Origin: Candidatus Caldilinea saccharophila
GTDB lineage: Bacteria; Chloroflexota; Anaerolineae; Caldilineales; Caldilineaceae
NCBI GenBank assembly: GCA_016710365.1
Contig: JADJVW010000001.1
Span: forward strand, 1 to 64,000
Direction: 5' to 3'
DNA length: 64,000 nucleotides
The first letter of the stretch is position 1. Each line of letters starts with the position of its first letter. The translations under genes were made by a program, and so were the position numbers. A model generated the notes under the pieces. That model made no database searches. It had not been told where the DNA came from and saw nothing but the letters and a program-made list of their open reading frames with translations. This document shows positions 38,903 through 48,496 of this stretch, piece by piece.

Positions 38903-40579
38903 ATGCTGGCGCTCGATCTGAGTCCTGACCTGATTTTTCACAACGCCACGGTCTATACACTTGCTGAACGCCAACCGACGGCGCAAGCGCTGGCGATCAA
39001 GGATGGGCGCATCGTGGCGGTCGGTGCGGATGTGGAAATCCAGCCACTGGCAGGGCCGGCCACGCAGCGGATCGACCTCGCAGGGCGCACGGTGCTGCCC
39101 AGCGTGTTCGACAGCCACAACCACTTGCTGCAAGTCGGCGTCAAGCTCACGCGCCTCCGGCTCGATGAGTGTCGCTCTCCGGCGGAGATGATGGAACTGG
39201 TGCGCGCCCGCGCGGCCGAGACGCCCCCGGGCCACTGGATCGTGGGCGAAGGCTGGAACGAAGGCAATTTCATCGACGCTGACCCGCCGGGGCGCCTGCC
39301 GACGCGCTGGGATATCGACCCCGCCACGGATCAGCATCCGGTGATCCTGATGCGCTTCTTCAACACCGACGTCGTCAACAGCGTGGCGTTGCGGCTGGCG
39401 GGCATCACACGCGCCACGCCCGACCCGGTTGGCGGCGAGATCGGCCGCGACGCGGCGGGCGAGCCGAACGGGCTGCTGCGCGCGGCCGCCAAGCTCCTGG
39501 TGCGCAACCTACTACCTCAGCCGACCCTGGGCGAGCTGAAACAGGCGATCCACCTCGGTTGTCAGGAGATGAACCGCTACGGCATCACGAGTGTGCTCGA
39601 TCCGGGGCTTTACCCTTATGAGATCGCGGCCTATCAGGCCGTCGTCGCGGAGGGGCGCATTGCGAGGGACGACGGGCGACGTAACGTCCCGGTTTCGGTG
39701 CGGCTCAATCTGATGCCGTCGTGGCACGGCTTTCGCGAGGAGGAGACAGAGGCGGAGCTGGAAGCGCGGGCGCGCGGGCTTGGGATTGCGTCGGGGCTGG
39801 GCGATGAATGGCTGCGGCTCGGCGGCCTCAAGATGGCGATCGACGGCGGCACCTCCTCGCACACGGCGTGGATGTACGATCCCTTCGAGGGCAAAACGCA
39901 CGTCGGCGACTTCAACCGGCTCGACCCGCAGACGCTGCGCCGCCACTTCCACACCGCGCAGGAGTTGGGCTGGGACGTCGGCATCCACACCTGTGGCGAC
40001 CGCGCCATGGACGCGGTGGTGGATGCCTTTGCCGCTGTCGCCCACAGCACGCCGTGGCCCGATGCGCGCCACAGCGTCATCCACGCCTACTTTCCCAGCG
40101 CGCGCGCGCTGGCGCAGATGGCCGAGCATCGCATCGCCGCCGTGATCCAGCCAACCTTTCTCTACTGGGAGGGTGATTTGATCTTCCGTGACGTGGGCGA
40201 AGGCCGCGCGGCCAATTACAAGCCGGCGCGTCGCTATCTTGACCACGGCGTCGTGCTCTGCGCCACTTCGGACATTCCTTCGACCGTGTCGCCCGATCCC
40301 TTTGCCGGGCTGTACGCGCTGGTGACGCGCAAGAATAACTTGGGCCACTTGGTGGCGGCCGACCAAGCGATCAGCCGAGAAGAAGCGCTGCGCGCCTACA
40401 CCATCAACGGAACATGGCTGACGCGCGAGGAGTCGCTCAAAGGCACGCTGGCGCCGGGCAAGCTGGCCGACCTGATCGTGATCGACCGCGACTATTTCAC
40501 CGTGCCCGACGAGGCAATCAAGGAGATTCAAGTCTTGATGACGATGGTTGGCGGGCAGTTCGTCTATTCCGCTACATAA
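38903..40579 (+). CDS. YtcJ-like metal-dependent amidohydrolase
   Basis: 558 residues, amidohydrolase family 3. N-terminal beta-sandwich LIFHNATVYTLAERQPTAQALAIKDGRIVAVG, then the metal-binding HxH in VLPSVFDSHNHLLQVG. Later blocks: DECRSPAEMMELVRARA, GLKMAIDGGTSSHTAWM, VGIHTCGDRAMDAVVDAF (metal His) and CATSDIPSTVSPDPFAGLYALVTRK (conserved Asp). The C-terminal sandwich ends with GTLAPGKLADLIVIDRDYF. ATG at 38903 was chosen from the family N-terminus (AAGGAG lies 14 bases upstream). Substrate unknown. Confidence 0.9.
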   Translation: MLALDLSPDLIFHNATVYTLAERQPTAQALAIKDGRIVAVGADVEIQPLAGPATQRIDLAGRTVLPSVFDSHNHLLQVGVKLTRLRLDECRSPAEMMELVRARAAETPPGHWIVGEGWNEGNFIDADPPGRLPTRWDIDPATDQHPVILMRFFNTDVVNSVALRLAGITRATPDPVGGEIGRDAAGEPNGLLRAAAKLLVRNLLPQPTLGELKQAIHLGCQEMNRYGITSVLDPGLYPYEIAAYQAVVAEGRIARDDGRRNVPVSVRLNLMPSWHGFREEETEAELEARARGLGIASGLGDEWLRLGGLKMAIDGGTSSHTAWMYDPFEGKTHVGDFNRLDPQTLRRHFHTAQELGWDVGIHTCGDRAMDAVVDAFAAVAHSTPWPDARHSVIHAYFPSARALAQMAEHRIAAVIQPTFLYWEGDLIFRDVGEGRAANYKPARRYLDHGVVLCATSDIPSTVSPDPFAGLYALVTRKNNLGHLVAADQAISREEALRAYTINGTWLTREESLKGTLAPGKLADLIVIDRDYFTVPDEAIKEIQVLMTMVGGQFVYSAT

Positions 40580-40647
40580 AGCAAGACGCTTGAGCCGCAA
40601 AGTCATGCGCAATATTCTCGCACTTCCTTGTGGCTCACTGTCGAGGC

Positions 40648-40938
40648 TTACCCAAAAAGCCGTGCAAAGCCAGGGTACGCCTTGAGCGGGATCAGATCAA
40701 ACGCAACCAGCCCGGCCTGCACCAGCGGCAACGTGTCGAGCGCGGCCGCAGCTTCCTCCATATTGGTGCATTCGAGGATCAGCACTGCCTCCGTGCGGTC
40801 GGCGCGGAAATAGAGTTCGCGCACGACGCCCTCCTGATAGAGCTCCCAGGCGCGCAACGCCTCTGCACCCAAGAGTTCGGGCGTGAAAGCCAACGGGTCG
40901 AGATGAGGAACTTCCCGTTCGACGGCAAGAATTTTCAT
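40648..40938 (-). CDS. small muconolactone-isomerase/YCII-like protein
   Basis: 96 residues, likely a dimeric alpha-beta barrel: strand MKILAVEREVP, helix PELLGAEALRAWELYQEGVV, strand RELYFRADRTEAVLILECTN, helix MEEAAAALDTLPLV, strand GLVAFDLIPLKAYPGF. The pattern fits muconolactone isomerase-like or YCII-like small enzymes. The call rests on strand order and the two short motifs, not on a catalytic residue. It faces the amidohydrolase gene. Confidence 0.6.
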   Translation of the reverse strand: MKILAVEREVPHLDPLAFTPELLGAEALRAWELYQEGVVRELYFRADRTEAVLILECTNMEEAAAALDTLPLVQAGLVAFDLIPLKAYPGFARLFG

Positions 40939-41100
40939 GTTATCTCCTGGCTGAAATAAAGAAACAACTCCCGCACCTCTACATCCTTAGTAAAAATCGA
41001 CCGTAACGATTCAGCCATCACAAGCATAGACCACGGATGGGGCGGATTAGGCGGATTCTCACGAATTTCCATCCGAAATATATCCGGATTGTATTTATTC

Positions 41101-42208
41101 GAGGGGTGTGCAGAATGTCAGGTGAAAGCGGTGGCCATCTCAGAGATGGTACGGTGAGGCAAGCCCCAGATGGAATTGGCAATCATCGAAATCTGAACGG
41201 AAAAGGTAGCCAAGGCTAAACAGGTGCGGACATTGTCGAGATGTTGGCCAGGCAGTTGCTTCTGCCTGGCAGTCGCACCGATAACCTTGGCGAACAAGTC
41301 AAAGAGCGGTTCGACGGAGGTGCGGCGGTTTTTCAGATGCAGTGCGCTATCAGGTAGCCGGAGGAAGCGATGGTAGGCTTGTGCAAAGCGACCCTTGACC
41401 CATTTCTTAGCTGGCGAGAGTAAGGCGACCCCACATCTGGCCCAACGGCGAATGTGCATGGCTTGGGTGTAGGCATTGTCGCCAGCCAGGGTTGCGGGCT
41501 GCAACGCTTGCAGAAGGGTTTGCTCTTTCTGGTCCAGGACCTCGCTTTCTGACACGGATGCCGTTTCCACCTGGCCATCACCGGAAAGGCCGCTTCGTTG
41601 CAGGTCACGTGCGCAGCGTAGCTATAGACCCAGCCGTGATAAGCGCTCTTGCTCCAAGTGGCATCGGTGTCCAGTTTGCGCAGCTTCTCTGGAATCCGCC
41701 CCGCCTGACGATCAGATTGATGCCAGACCGGTCCCAGCGCCTTGAACAGGCTCTTGTCTTCCACCAGATGCGTCGTGCTGAACTGCTCACCCAATGGCGA
41801 CGCATCCTGGCCGATGAACAAAATGAACTCCTGCAGCACTGTGTACAGCGCCTTGTAGCGACGTGAAATGGTCGTGCGAGCAGGCGTCGTCGTCCAACCG
41901 AACATCTCCAGCATCTCAGGATGCTTCTCCAACCAACGCCTTTGCGCCTTGAATGTATGAATCTGACGATATTGCATGAGCAGAAAGAAAATGATAAAGG
42001 CCTCTTGCGCATACGTAAAGGGGCGACCCAACTTGACGCCGGCCCCTTTACCGCGAGCTTGCTTGAATCGTTCGAACAGGGCGATAATAAGACTGACATA
42101 ATCGGTCAGAGTTGGTGCACCTGCCATTTGAGTTCTCCTTTCTTGTTTGACAACGATAGAAAAACTCATCTGGCCGATTATGTCAAAACTCTATTCTGCA
42201 CACCCCTC
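41101..42208. mobile_element. insertion sequence with DDE transposase
   Basis: About 1.1 kb bounded by perfect 16-bp terminal inverted repeats (GAGGGGTGTGCAGAAT at 41101-41116, complement at 42193-42208). It carries one leftward transposase. No clear target duplication is visible (left flank TATTTATTC, right flank ATATACC). This suggests an old insertion or flanking deletion. Immediately right of it lies the C-terminal remnant of another gene. Confidence 0.92.
41118..42127 (-). pseudogene. IS4/IS5-superfamily DDE transposase, one frameshift
   Basis: About 336 residues when joined. ATG at 42127 (MAGAPTLTDY) has AAAGGAG upstream. The N-terminal helical domain contains FGWTTTPARTTISRRYKAL. DDE residues: Asp in RKLDTDATWSKSAYHGWVYSY, Asp in ATLAGDNAYTQA, Glu in NRRTSVEPLFDLFAKV. 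The frame breaks near 41571-41576, where an extra G restores MARVETASVSE. Either a sequence error or a genuine inactivation; a programmed frameshift cannot be excluded, but the site is not a slippery heptamer. Confidence 0.85.
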
Positions 42209-42352
42209 ATATACCTTGACGCTCCAGTTCCGCGTGGCTACAGCGCCACCACGCCGACCACCTTCACCGTCACGGTGGGAACAACCGGCCAGGACGAGGC
42301 GCCGGAAGCCGGAGCACTGGCTCAGATTTATCTACCTTCGATCAGGCGTTAA
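42209..42352 (+). pseudogene. C-terminal remnant of a secreted protein
   Basis: An in-frame segment starts at the right IS boundary and ends at 42352. It reads YLDAPVPRGYSATTPTTFTV, then TGQDEAPEAGALAQIYLPSIRR. The Thr/Pro-rich stalk plus terminal YLP motif resembles the ends of secreted proteins in this lineage, such as the LTD protein at 20906. The 5' part is not found on the left of the IS, so it was lost by the insertion or a deletion. Confidence 0.55.
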
Positions 42353-42416
42353 TATGATTGGCAGGATTGCGCGCCTGGTCACAGCAACGCCACTTCTCCC
42401 TGCGCAATCCTAATCA

Positions 42417-42470
42417 GCTTTATCAAAGGATGGCTGTCGCTTTAAGCGACAGCCATCCTTTTGATAAAGC
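42417..42470. repeat. 54-bp near-perfect palindrome
   Basis: Arms GCTTTATCAAAGGATGGC... and its complement with a single extra A on the right, meeting at GCTTTAAGC. There is no T-tract, but it could end transcripts from both sides. It lies between the IS-flanking remnant and the toxin gene. Confidence 0.8.
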
Positions 42471-42519
42471 CGTATCCCCAAGTTTTCGACCGACGTCCTT
42501 TCGCGGAACCTGTCAAAAT

Positions 42520-42993
42520 TTATCGAAGCTCTGTCAGGCTTTTCAATGGAGATCGGTACCCAGAAGCGATCATTTGTGACAAATAGCGATCTGCTTCGTC
42601 TGTAGAGAGAATGCCTGCATCAACAAGCAGGAGAAGCATGCCGAGCGTGCCAGAAACTGGAACATGTAGTTCCAACGCAGCTCTGCGCGCGTCGCGATCA
42701 TCAGTGAATATGCGCAGGCTGCGTGAAACCGCACAAGCGATGCAGGACGCTTCTCCTAGCCCGAGTTCCGATGCGAATCTTGCCATCAGGCTGGCTTCGT
42801 CGGCAGTCAATTCAAGGATAGGCAGCCAATTCCAATCGCAAGCAGGCAGCCGGTTAAGGTGCACCCCTCGATTGTACTCATCAAAAGCGGCTTGCACCGT
42901 GGCAACTGCGTCGCCCAGTGCGAGTCGCACGAAATCAGGACGGCGAATAAAGGAAAAATTAGAAATAACAGTATTATCGAGCAGCGCGATCAT
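42520..42993 (-). CDS. PIN-domain (DUF3368-like) putative toxin
   Basis: 157 residues. Acidic PIN-domain positions are visible: ALLDNTVISNF (first Asp), GLGEASCIACA (Glu) and IFTDDRDAR (Asp pair). Such proteins are Mg-dependent RNases acting as toxins of type II systems. Its start overlaps the stop of the upstream UPF0175-like gene by 4 bp, the usual antitoxin-toxin order. Confidence 0.78.
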   Translation of the reverse strand: MIALLDNTVISNFSFIRRPDFVRLALGDAVATVQAAFDEYNRGVHLNRLPACDWNWLPILELTADEASLMARFASELGLGEASCIACAVSRSLRIFTDDRDARRAALELHVPVSGTLGMLLLLVDAGILSTDEADRYLSQMIASGYRSPLKSLTELR

Positions 42994-43331
42994 GTCGTGG
43001 TTTCTGAATTTGCCGACGCAGCCCAGCGCCGCGCCGCTTCAACCTCCGCTTTGGCATCGGCGCGGTCGGCCGCCCCGATGCGTAGAGGAATGCCCAGATC
43101 CAAGAAGCGCTCGCGCAACTCCAGCATGTGCACACCGAGCAGTTCCGCCGCTTTGCTCAGGCTGATCTGTTGGTCGAGATAGCGATCAACCACCCATGCC
43201 CACCGTGCGTTGGCGTCCTGGGTCATGGCGTGGTTGATTACATCACCCACCCATTCGGGCCGTCGTTGGACAAGTTCAATCAGTTCCTGAGTCGTCCAAG
43301 GGTGCTGGGATGCGTGCGTAGATACAGTCAT
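42990..43331 (-). CDS. UPF0175-like antitoxin
   Basis: 113 residues. Family motif YLDQQISLSKAAELLGVHMLELRERFLDLGIPLRIG, a helix-turn-helix-like region that binds the operon promoter. The N-terminus is longer than in most UPF0175 proteins. Partner of the overlapping PIN-domain toxin. Probably autoregulates the pair from a promoter to its right near 43340-43420. Confidence 0.75.
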   Translation of the reverse strand: MTVSTHASQHPWTTQELIELVQRRPEWVGDVINHAMTQDANARWAWVVDRYLDQQISLSKAAELLGVHMLELRERFLDLGIPLRIGAADRADAKAEVEAARRWAASANSETTT

Positions 43332-43450
43332 GACGGTTTCAGTGCTCCTGAAAGATGTACAGATCTATAAACAAAAGTGTACCATCTGCCCTATCACACG
43401 AACAAGCAAGCTTCATCAACCTTCTGTCCTGTGATAAAATCACTCCACCT

Positions 43451-45257
43451 ATGACCAACACCACGCACTTCACCAACCGAGAACTTGCCGCTATCCTGAC
43501 CGGCGTCGCCGCACGCCTCCAGATTCTGGAGGCCAACCGCTTTCGCATCATCGCTTTCCAGAACGCGGCGGAGAGCATCCGCCATCTGGCGCAGGATGTC
43601 AACGCCATCGATGCGGCCGGCGAATTGACCAGCATCCAGGGCGTCGGCAAAGGCATCGGCGACGCCATCCACTATTTGCTCGTCAACGGCGCCGACCCGG
43701 AGTTCGACGCGCTCTTCGAGCAGGTGCCGCAGGGCGTGGTCGATATGATGCAGGTGCCCGACATGGGGCCGAAGAAAGCCAAGCGACTGTGGGAGGAGCT
43801 GAGCATCGACAGCGTCGATGCGCTGCGCGCCGCGGCGGAAACCGGCAAACTGCGCGAACTCAAGGGCTTTGGCGCCAAGAGCGAGGAGAAGATCCTCAAA
43901 GGCATCGACCTGCTGGCGCAGCGCGCGGCACGCGGCGACGACGAACGCATGTCCATTGGGACGGTGCGTCCGCTGGCGCTGCACCTGATCGCCGAACTCC
44001 AGGCAAAACTGCCCGACGGCGTGATTGAGCGCATCGAGCCCGCGGGTAGCCTGCGCCGCTGGAAGGAGACCATCGGCGATGTGGACATCCTCTGCGTCAG
44101 CACGCAGCCGGCGCGGGTGATGGAGGCGTTCCGCAGCCTGCCCGAAGTGGCGCACATCGCCGGCGCGGGCGAGACTAAGTCCAGCGTGGTGCTGGGCAAC
44201 GGTTTGCAGGTCGATCTGCGCGTGGTCGAACGCAAGCAGTGGGGCGCGGCGCTACAATACTTCACCGGCAGCAAGGAGCACAACGTAGCGGTGCGCGAGC
44301 TGGCGCTCAAACAGGGATGGAGCCTCAACGAGTACGGGCTGACCGCCACCGGCAGCGGCGACGCGGCCGAAGGCGAGCAGCGGTTTTTCGAGGAAGAAGC
44401 CGACCTCTATGCCTTGCTGGGGCTGGACTGGGCGCCGCCTGAGCTGCGTGAAAATCGCGGCGAGATCCAGGCCGCACGGCAACACACGCTGCCCGCGCTG
44501 ATCACCCTCGACGCGCTGCAAGGGGAACTGCACGGCCACACCACCTGGAGCGATGGCGCGCGCAGTGTGGCGGAGATGGGCGACGCTGCCCGCGCGCGCG
44601 GCTACACCTACTGGAACGTGAGCGATCACAGCGTCGGGTTGGGCATCGTCCAGGGTGTGGACGCGGACAAGCTGCGTCGCCAGCGTGGAGATCGACGCCT
44701 ACAACCGTCACTGCGCCGAACAGGGCATTGACTTCCGGCTGCTGCAGGGCAGCGAAGTGGAGATTCTGGCCGATGGGACGCTGGGCCTCAGCGACGAAGT
44801 GATGGCCGGGCTGGATGTCGTGGTCGCCAGCATTCACAGCGCACAACGCCAGGATCGCGAGACGATCACGGCGCGCTGTCTCAAGGCGATTGAGAATCCG
44901 CACGTGGATATTTTGGGGCACCCGACCGGCCGGCTGATCGGCGAGCGACCGCCCACCGAGATCGACATGGAGCGCGTCTTGCAGGCGTGCCGGGCAACAG
45001 GCACGATCGTGGAGATCAACGCCAACCCGGCGCGGCTCGACGTGAACGATGTCTATGCCCGCCGCGCCGTCGAACTCGGCTGCAAGCTCGCCATCAACTG
45101 CGACGCGCATTCGTTCCAGGACATGGAGCTGGCTGAATATGGCAGCGGCGTGGCGCGGCGCGGCTGGCTGACTGCGGCCGATGTGATCAATACCCGCCCA
45201 GTTGAGGCGATGCTGGCGCTGCTCAAGGATGCACAGAAAAAGGAAGCGCGATCATGA
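43451..45257 (+). pseudogene. polX: PolX family DNA polymerase/PHP exonuclease, one frameshift
   Basis: Family X polymerase with a C-terminal PHP 3'-5' exonuclease, for gap filling in base excision repair. ATG at 43451 (MTNTTHFTNRELAAILTGV). Two helix-hairpin-helix segments (IQGVGKGIGDAI, VPDMGPKKAKRLWEEL). Polymerase motif GSLRRWKETIGDVDILC with the metal Asp pair. PHP motifs GELHGHTTWSDGARSVAEM and SDHSVGLGI before the break. Then EVEILADGTLGLSD, VASIHSA, ILGHPTGRLIG and NCDAHSF. The frame breaks in CAGCGTGG near 44684; one added G gives RRQRVEIDAYNRH. Stop overlaps the next gene (ATGA). Confidence 0.9.
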
Positions 45258-45772
45258 GGGATAGCACGCGGATGACGCGGATCGGGCGGATTTTCGCAGA
45301 TTTCCTGACGCTTGCCTTGGTTGGCGCAATGGTGCTGACGCTCTCTGGATGCAGGAGGGATGCTGAACCAACGCCAGCAACAGATGCTGTGGTGGTGGAG
45401 AGTGGCGTCTCTGCTCTGGCGCCTATCGCCTTGCAAGACATCCCCCGTGACGAGGAGCCGGCCCAAGCAACGCCCGCCACAACAGCGGAGCCGCTCACAC
45501 CAGACGCGTCGCTAGACGCTTATCTGCCCGACGCCGAAGTGCAGGCGCGCGGTATGTTGCGCATCTACGCCTCGCCCGACCCAAATTCGCTGACATTGGC
45601 CGAATACACCGCGGGCGACCTATTTACGGTGATCGAGCCGCCTGGCGACGTGAGCGCCTATCCGGTCGAACTCAACGGCGTGCGCTGGTATCGCGTCCGC
45701 GCCGGCGACGGTCTGGTCGGCTGGGTGATTGCCGACGGGATCGAGCCGGTCGCTCAGCCTGTTGCCAAGTAA
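45254..45772 (+). CDS. SH3-like domain lipoprotein
   Basis: 172 residues. Signal peptide FLTLALVGAMVLTLSGC with lipobox LSGC, then a Thr/Pro/Ala-rich linker. A bacterial SH3-like domain follows (GMLRIYASPDPNSLTLAEYTAGDLFTVIEPP, RWYRVRAGDGLVGWVIADGI). Such domains bind peptidoglycan or surface ligands. Its start overlaps PolX by 4 bp. The first 15 codons (RMTRIGRIFADF) are encoded by a string resembling the dispersed GCGGAT repeats, so an intergenic repeat seems to have been taken into the signal peptide. Confidence 0.82.
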   Translation: MRDSTRMTRIGRIFADFLTLALVGAMVLTLSGCRRDAEPTPATDAVVVESGVSALAPIALQDIPRDEEPAQATPATTAEPLTPDASLDAYLPDAEVQARGMLRIYASPDPNSLTLAEYTAGDLFTVIEPPGDVSAYPVELNGVRWYRVRAGDGLVGWVIADGIEPVAQPVAK

Positions 45773-45814
45773 CCACAGGTACGATTGCCTTTCAGGCAGC
45801 AAAGAGGAGATGTT

Positions 45815-46937
45815 ATGTCACTGACTCATCGCGAACGCGTCCAGCTTGCTCTGTCCCGCCGCCAGCCCGACCGCACACCCGTTGATATGATGGGCAACGC
45901 ATCGATGCTGCTCGACAACACCTATCTGCAGGCTGCGCGACCATCTGGGGCTGACGCCCATCCCGCCGGTGCGCTCCGGCTCCAGCGCCAACTACTACGA
46001 CGAACGCATCTTGGCGCACTTTGGCGTCGATTTCCGCCGCGTCTTTCTGGCCAAAGGCTCCGCCGCCGCCAACACTGTCCATGAAGATGACACCTTCACC
46101 GACCCGTGGGGCGTGCGTTCGCGCCATCGGCATCTTTGTCAACGCGATTGATCACCCACTGCATCATGCAGCCACCCTGACGACGTCGAAGCCTACGCCT
46201 GGCCCACTGCGGAGGGACTGTACAGCGCGGCCGGTGTGCGTGAGGCCGCCTACCAGCTTTATCACGCCACCGATTATGCGGTCGTGGCGCGCAACCCGTT
46301 GTCGCCCGGCTTTCTCGACCGTGGCTGCAACCTGGTCGGCATGGCCGAATTCTTTATGCTGATGCTCGACGCCCCCGAAGTCGCCGACCGTATGCTCGAC
46401 CGCATTCTGGAGATCTACATGGGCGTCTATCGCATGTTTCTGGAAGCGGCCGGCCCTTATGTCCAGATGGTCGAAGTGGCGGATGACCTGGGCGCGGAAC
46501 GCAGCACGCTTATTTCGCCCGCCATGTATCGCCGCTTTATCAAGCCGCGCGAGCAGCAACTCTACGCCATGATCCACGACCTGGCGCCCGAAGCGTTTCT
46601 CATCCATCACACCGACGGCAACGTCTTTGCGATTATTCCCGACCTGATCGAAGTGGGCGTCAACGTGCTCAACCCGATGCAAACCTCGTCGCGCGACATG
46701 GGCGCGCAGCAGGTGAAGGATGCCTATGGCGACCGGCTGGCCTTTCACGGCGCGGTCGAGGGGATGGAAGGCAGCAAAGACGCGCTCGTGGCGGAGGTCA
46801 AGGCGCGCATCGACGTGCTGGGCAAGGGCGGCGGCTATGTGATGGCCTCCTGCAACCACATGATCGACGTGGCGCCGGAGAAGATCGTGGCGATGTTCGA
46901 GACGGCAGTGAATTATCGGCCGTGGGAAAGGCAATAG
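45815..46937 (+). pseudogene. uroporphyrinogen decarboxylase-like protein, about three frameshifts
   Basis: URO-D superfamily, probably a corrinoid/methyltransferase-like paralogue rather than HemE. It starts at 45815 (MSLTHRERVQLALSRRQPDRTPVD, AGAGGAGA upstream). Conserved blocks in successive frames: SGSSANYYDERILAHFGVDF, HEDDTFTDPWGVR, FLDRGCNLVGMAEFFMLMLD, FIKPREQQLYAMIHD, FLIHHTDGNVFAIIPDLIEVGVNVLNPMQ and GGYVMASCNHMIDVAPEKIVAM. Breaks lie near 45941 (CC for C), 46115-46125 and 46180-46190. The last 230 residues are uninterrupted. Three breaks within 250 bp make real decay more plausible here than elsewhere. Confidence 0.8.
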
Positions 46938-47230
46938 GCCGCGGCGCTGGCGGCTTCCCCCAGACTTAAAACGTGATGTGGGACTCGTCACAACCTGGCG
47001 CCTGTCGCTCCCATTGCGTGAGACGTGGCGCCAGGGCAATCTCGCCGAAGCGTAGGTGATACGCCGGCGAGCGCCACGTGCACGCCAGCGCATGAGAAAC
47101 TCAGTACTTCCCGAATCTCACACAAAGCCGCCAAGCACGCGAAGGAAACCATTTCCAACTTCGCAGCTTCGCGTGAGGCAAAATCGTGAACTACTGAGTT
47201 TCCACAGATGGCACAGATGACACAGATAAA
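46938..47230. other. intergenic stretch with a short hairpin, no gene
   Basis: Contains an inverted repeat CCTGGCGCC (46994) / GGCGCCAGG (47027) and CACAGATGACACAGAT-type strings near 47208. No open frame with coding character is seen. Confidence 0.6.
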
Positions 47231-47357
47231 AAAGTCGGGTCAACCAGATCTCGTGTGGTTACGTGCCGGGGACGGGCTGAACGTTGTCTGCTCGACTGAA
47301 ATGCTGCAAGCCCGTCCCCGGCACGTAAAGCCCGACCACCTGTATTACGGTTGAGCC
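47231..47357. repeat. palindromic element, copy A
   Basis: Perfect 20-bp inverted arms at 47259-47278 and 47309-47328 (TTACGTGCCGGGGACGGGCT and complement), with outer flanks GGTCAACC.../GGTTGAGCC. The 30-bp loop reads GAACGTTGTCTGCTCGACTG. Copy B at 48328 has the same arms in the same orientation but an inverted loop. Confidence 0.88.
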
Positions 47358-47598
47358 AAAAAGTCATCTTCAACACTTCACAAAACACACACAAAGCCGC
47401 CGGCAGCACAAAGGACGCCATCTTCCACTTTGTGACTTTATGTCTCCGTGTGAGGCAAAATCGTGAACTCCCTGGCTTTTCTGTTTAGCAATGTTTTATA
47501 GCGGGTGCTGCACCTCCCATCATCAACGGCGCATCAACGCCTGTCCCCTTATCCTCGGTCAATGCACCGCGACCCACCTACACCGAGGAGAAACCACC

Positions 47599-48113
47599 AT
47601 GAACCGTGCTCGATTATTGTCCACCGATTGCACTTCGGGTCGTCTGGCGGAATGGGGAAATCGTTACCTGCCCGCGGAACTGACCGGCTCCACGCTCGCA
47701 TACCTCAGTGCGATGGGCGCCTTTTCGCTCACCTTCGACCCTTTCTGGGCTGCGACCGCCGCAGTGGCCGGTGAAGCCACCGGCTTTTACGGCGTGATGC
47801 TGGTGCGACAGGCCAGACGCCGCCAACACACCGCGACTCATCTGCCGCTGCTGAGGGTGCTGGTCGCCGCGCTGCACGACTTGATGCTTGAATTTGGCCG
47901 GCCGAACTTTTGGACACCTTGCTGGTGCGCCCGTTGATGATTTACGCCAGCCTTCACCTTTTTACCAATGTGTGGCTGGGCATGGCAATGAGCAAAGTGG
48001 TCGCCGACATTATCTTTACGTTCCTGCCATTGCGATCTACGAAGGGCGCAAGCGCAGCCTGCTTCGCGCTGTCCCTGCGCCACATCTCGGCAAGCAACGA
48101 AAAACGACCGATA
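47599..48113 (+). pseudogene. hypothetical membrane protein, about two frameshifts
   Basis: About 170 residues when joined, not recognised. Segments: LLSTDCTSGRLAEWGNRYLP, LTGSTLAYLSAMGAFSLTF, then after a break near 47906 ELLDTLLVRPLMIYASLHLF and MAMSKVVADIIFTFL, and after a break near 48027 AIYEGRKRSLL. Two or three hydrophobic helices. A good terminator follows at 48113-48146, which fixes the end; the exact stop depends on the true sequence. GAGGAGA lies nine bases before the ATG at 47599. Confidence 0.6.
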
Positions 48114-48146
48114 AAAAAGGTCTGCGGTGGAGCCGCGGACCTTTAT
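48113..48146 (+). terminator. rho-independent terminator
   Basis: Stem AAAGGTC.GCGG / CCGC.GACCTTT with loop TGGAG, A-run before and TTTAT after. Ends the 47599 transcript. Confidence 0.75.
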
Positions 48147-48327
48147 CCAAATCGACGCCCGCCCCTTCAGCCCGCGCAGCGAGTAGCTCTTTTGGCGGCC
48201 TTCTGTCTATTGCCGGCTTTGCCGCAGGGGCGCAGAGGAGCAACGATAAAACGCATCCACAGATTTCACAGATGACACAGATTTGCCGCACAGAGCACAG
48301 ATAACTCGCAGCGTCACAGAATATCTT

Positions 48328-48453
48328 TTGGGTCAAGCGGATCTCGTGTGGTTACGTGCCGGGGACGGGCTTGCGGTGCTTCGGTCAAGCAGACAACGTT
48401 CAGCCCGTCCCCGGCACGTAAGGCCCGACCACATGAATTCCGGTTGAGCCTGA
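48328..48453. repeat. palindromic element, copy B
   Basis: Same 20-bp perfect arms as copy A (48352-48371 and 48402-48421) and the same outer flanks, but the loop is the reverse complement of copy A's loop with a few differences (CAAGCAGACAACGTTC against GAACGTTGTCTGCTCG). The gap 48147-48496 holds this element, CACAGAT repeat strings near 48250, and no gene. Confidence 0.88.
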
Positions 48454-48496
48454 CTTTTTCATCTGTGTCATCTGTGGATAATAGCTTTTGTCCCGA

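Noticed and set aside
39512..40612. 366-codon minus-strand open frame
   Set aside because: Antisense to the amidohydrolase gene, which carries all family motifs.
45815..46937. HemE (true uroporphyrinogen decarboxylase)
   Set aside because: No other haem genes are near, and the sequence resembles the broader URO-D superfamily tied to corrinoid methyl transfer rather than HemE.
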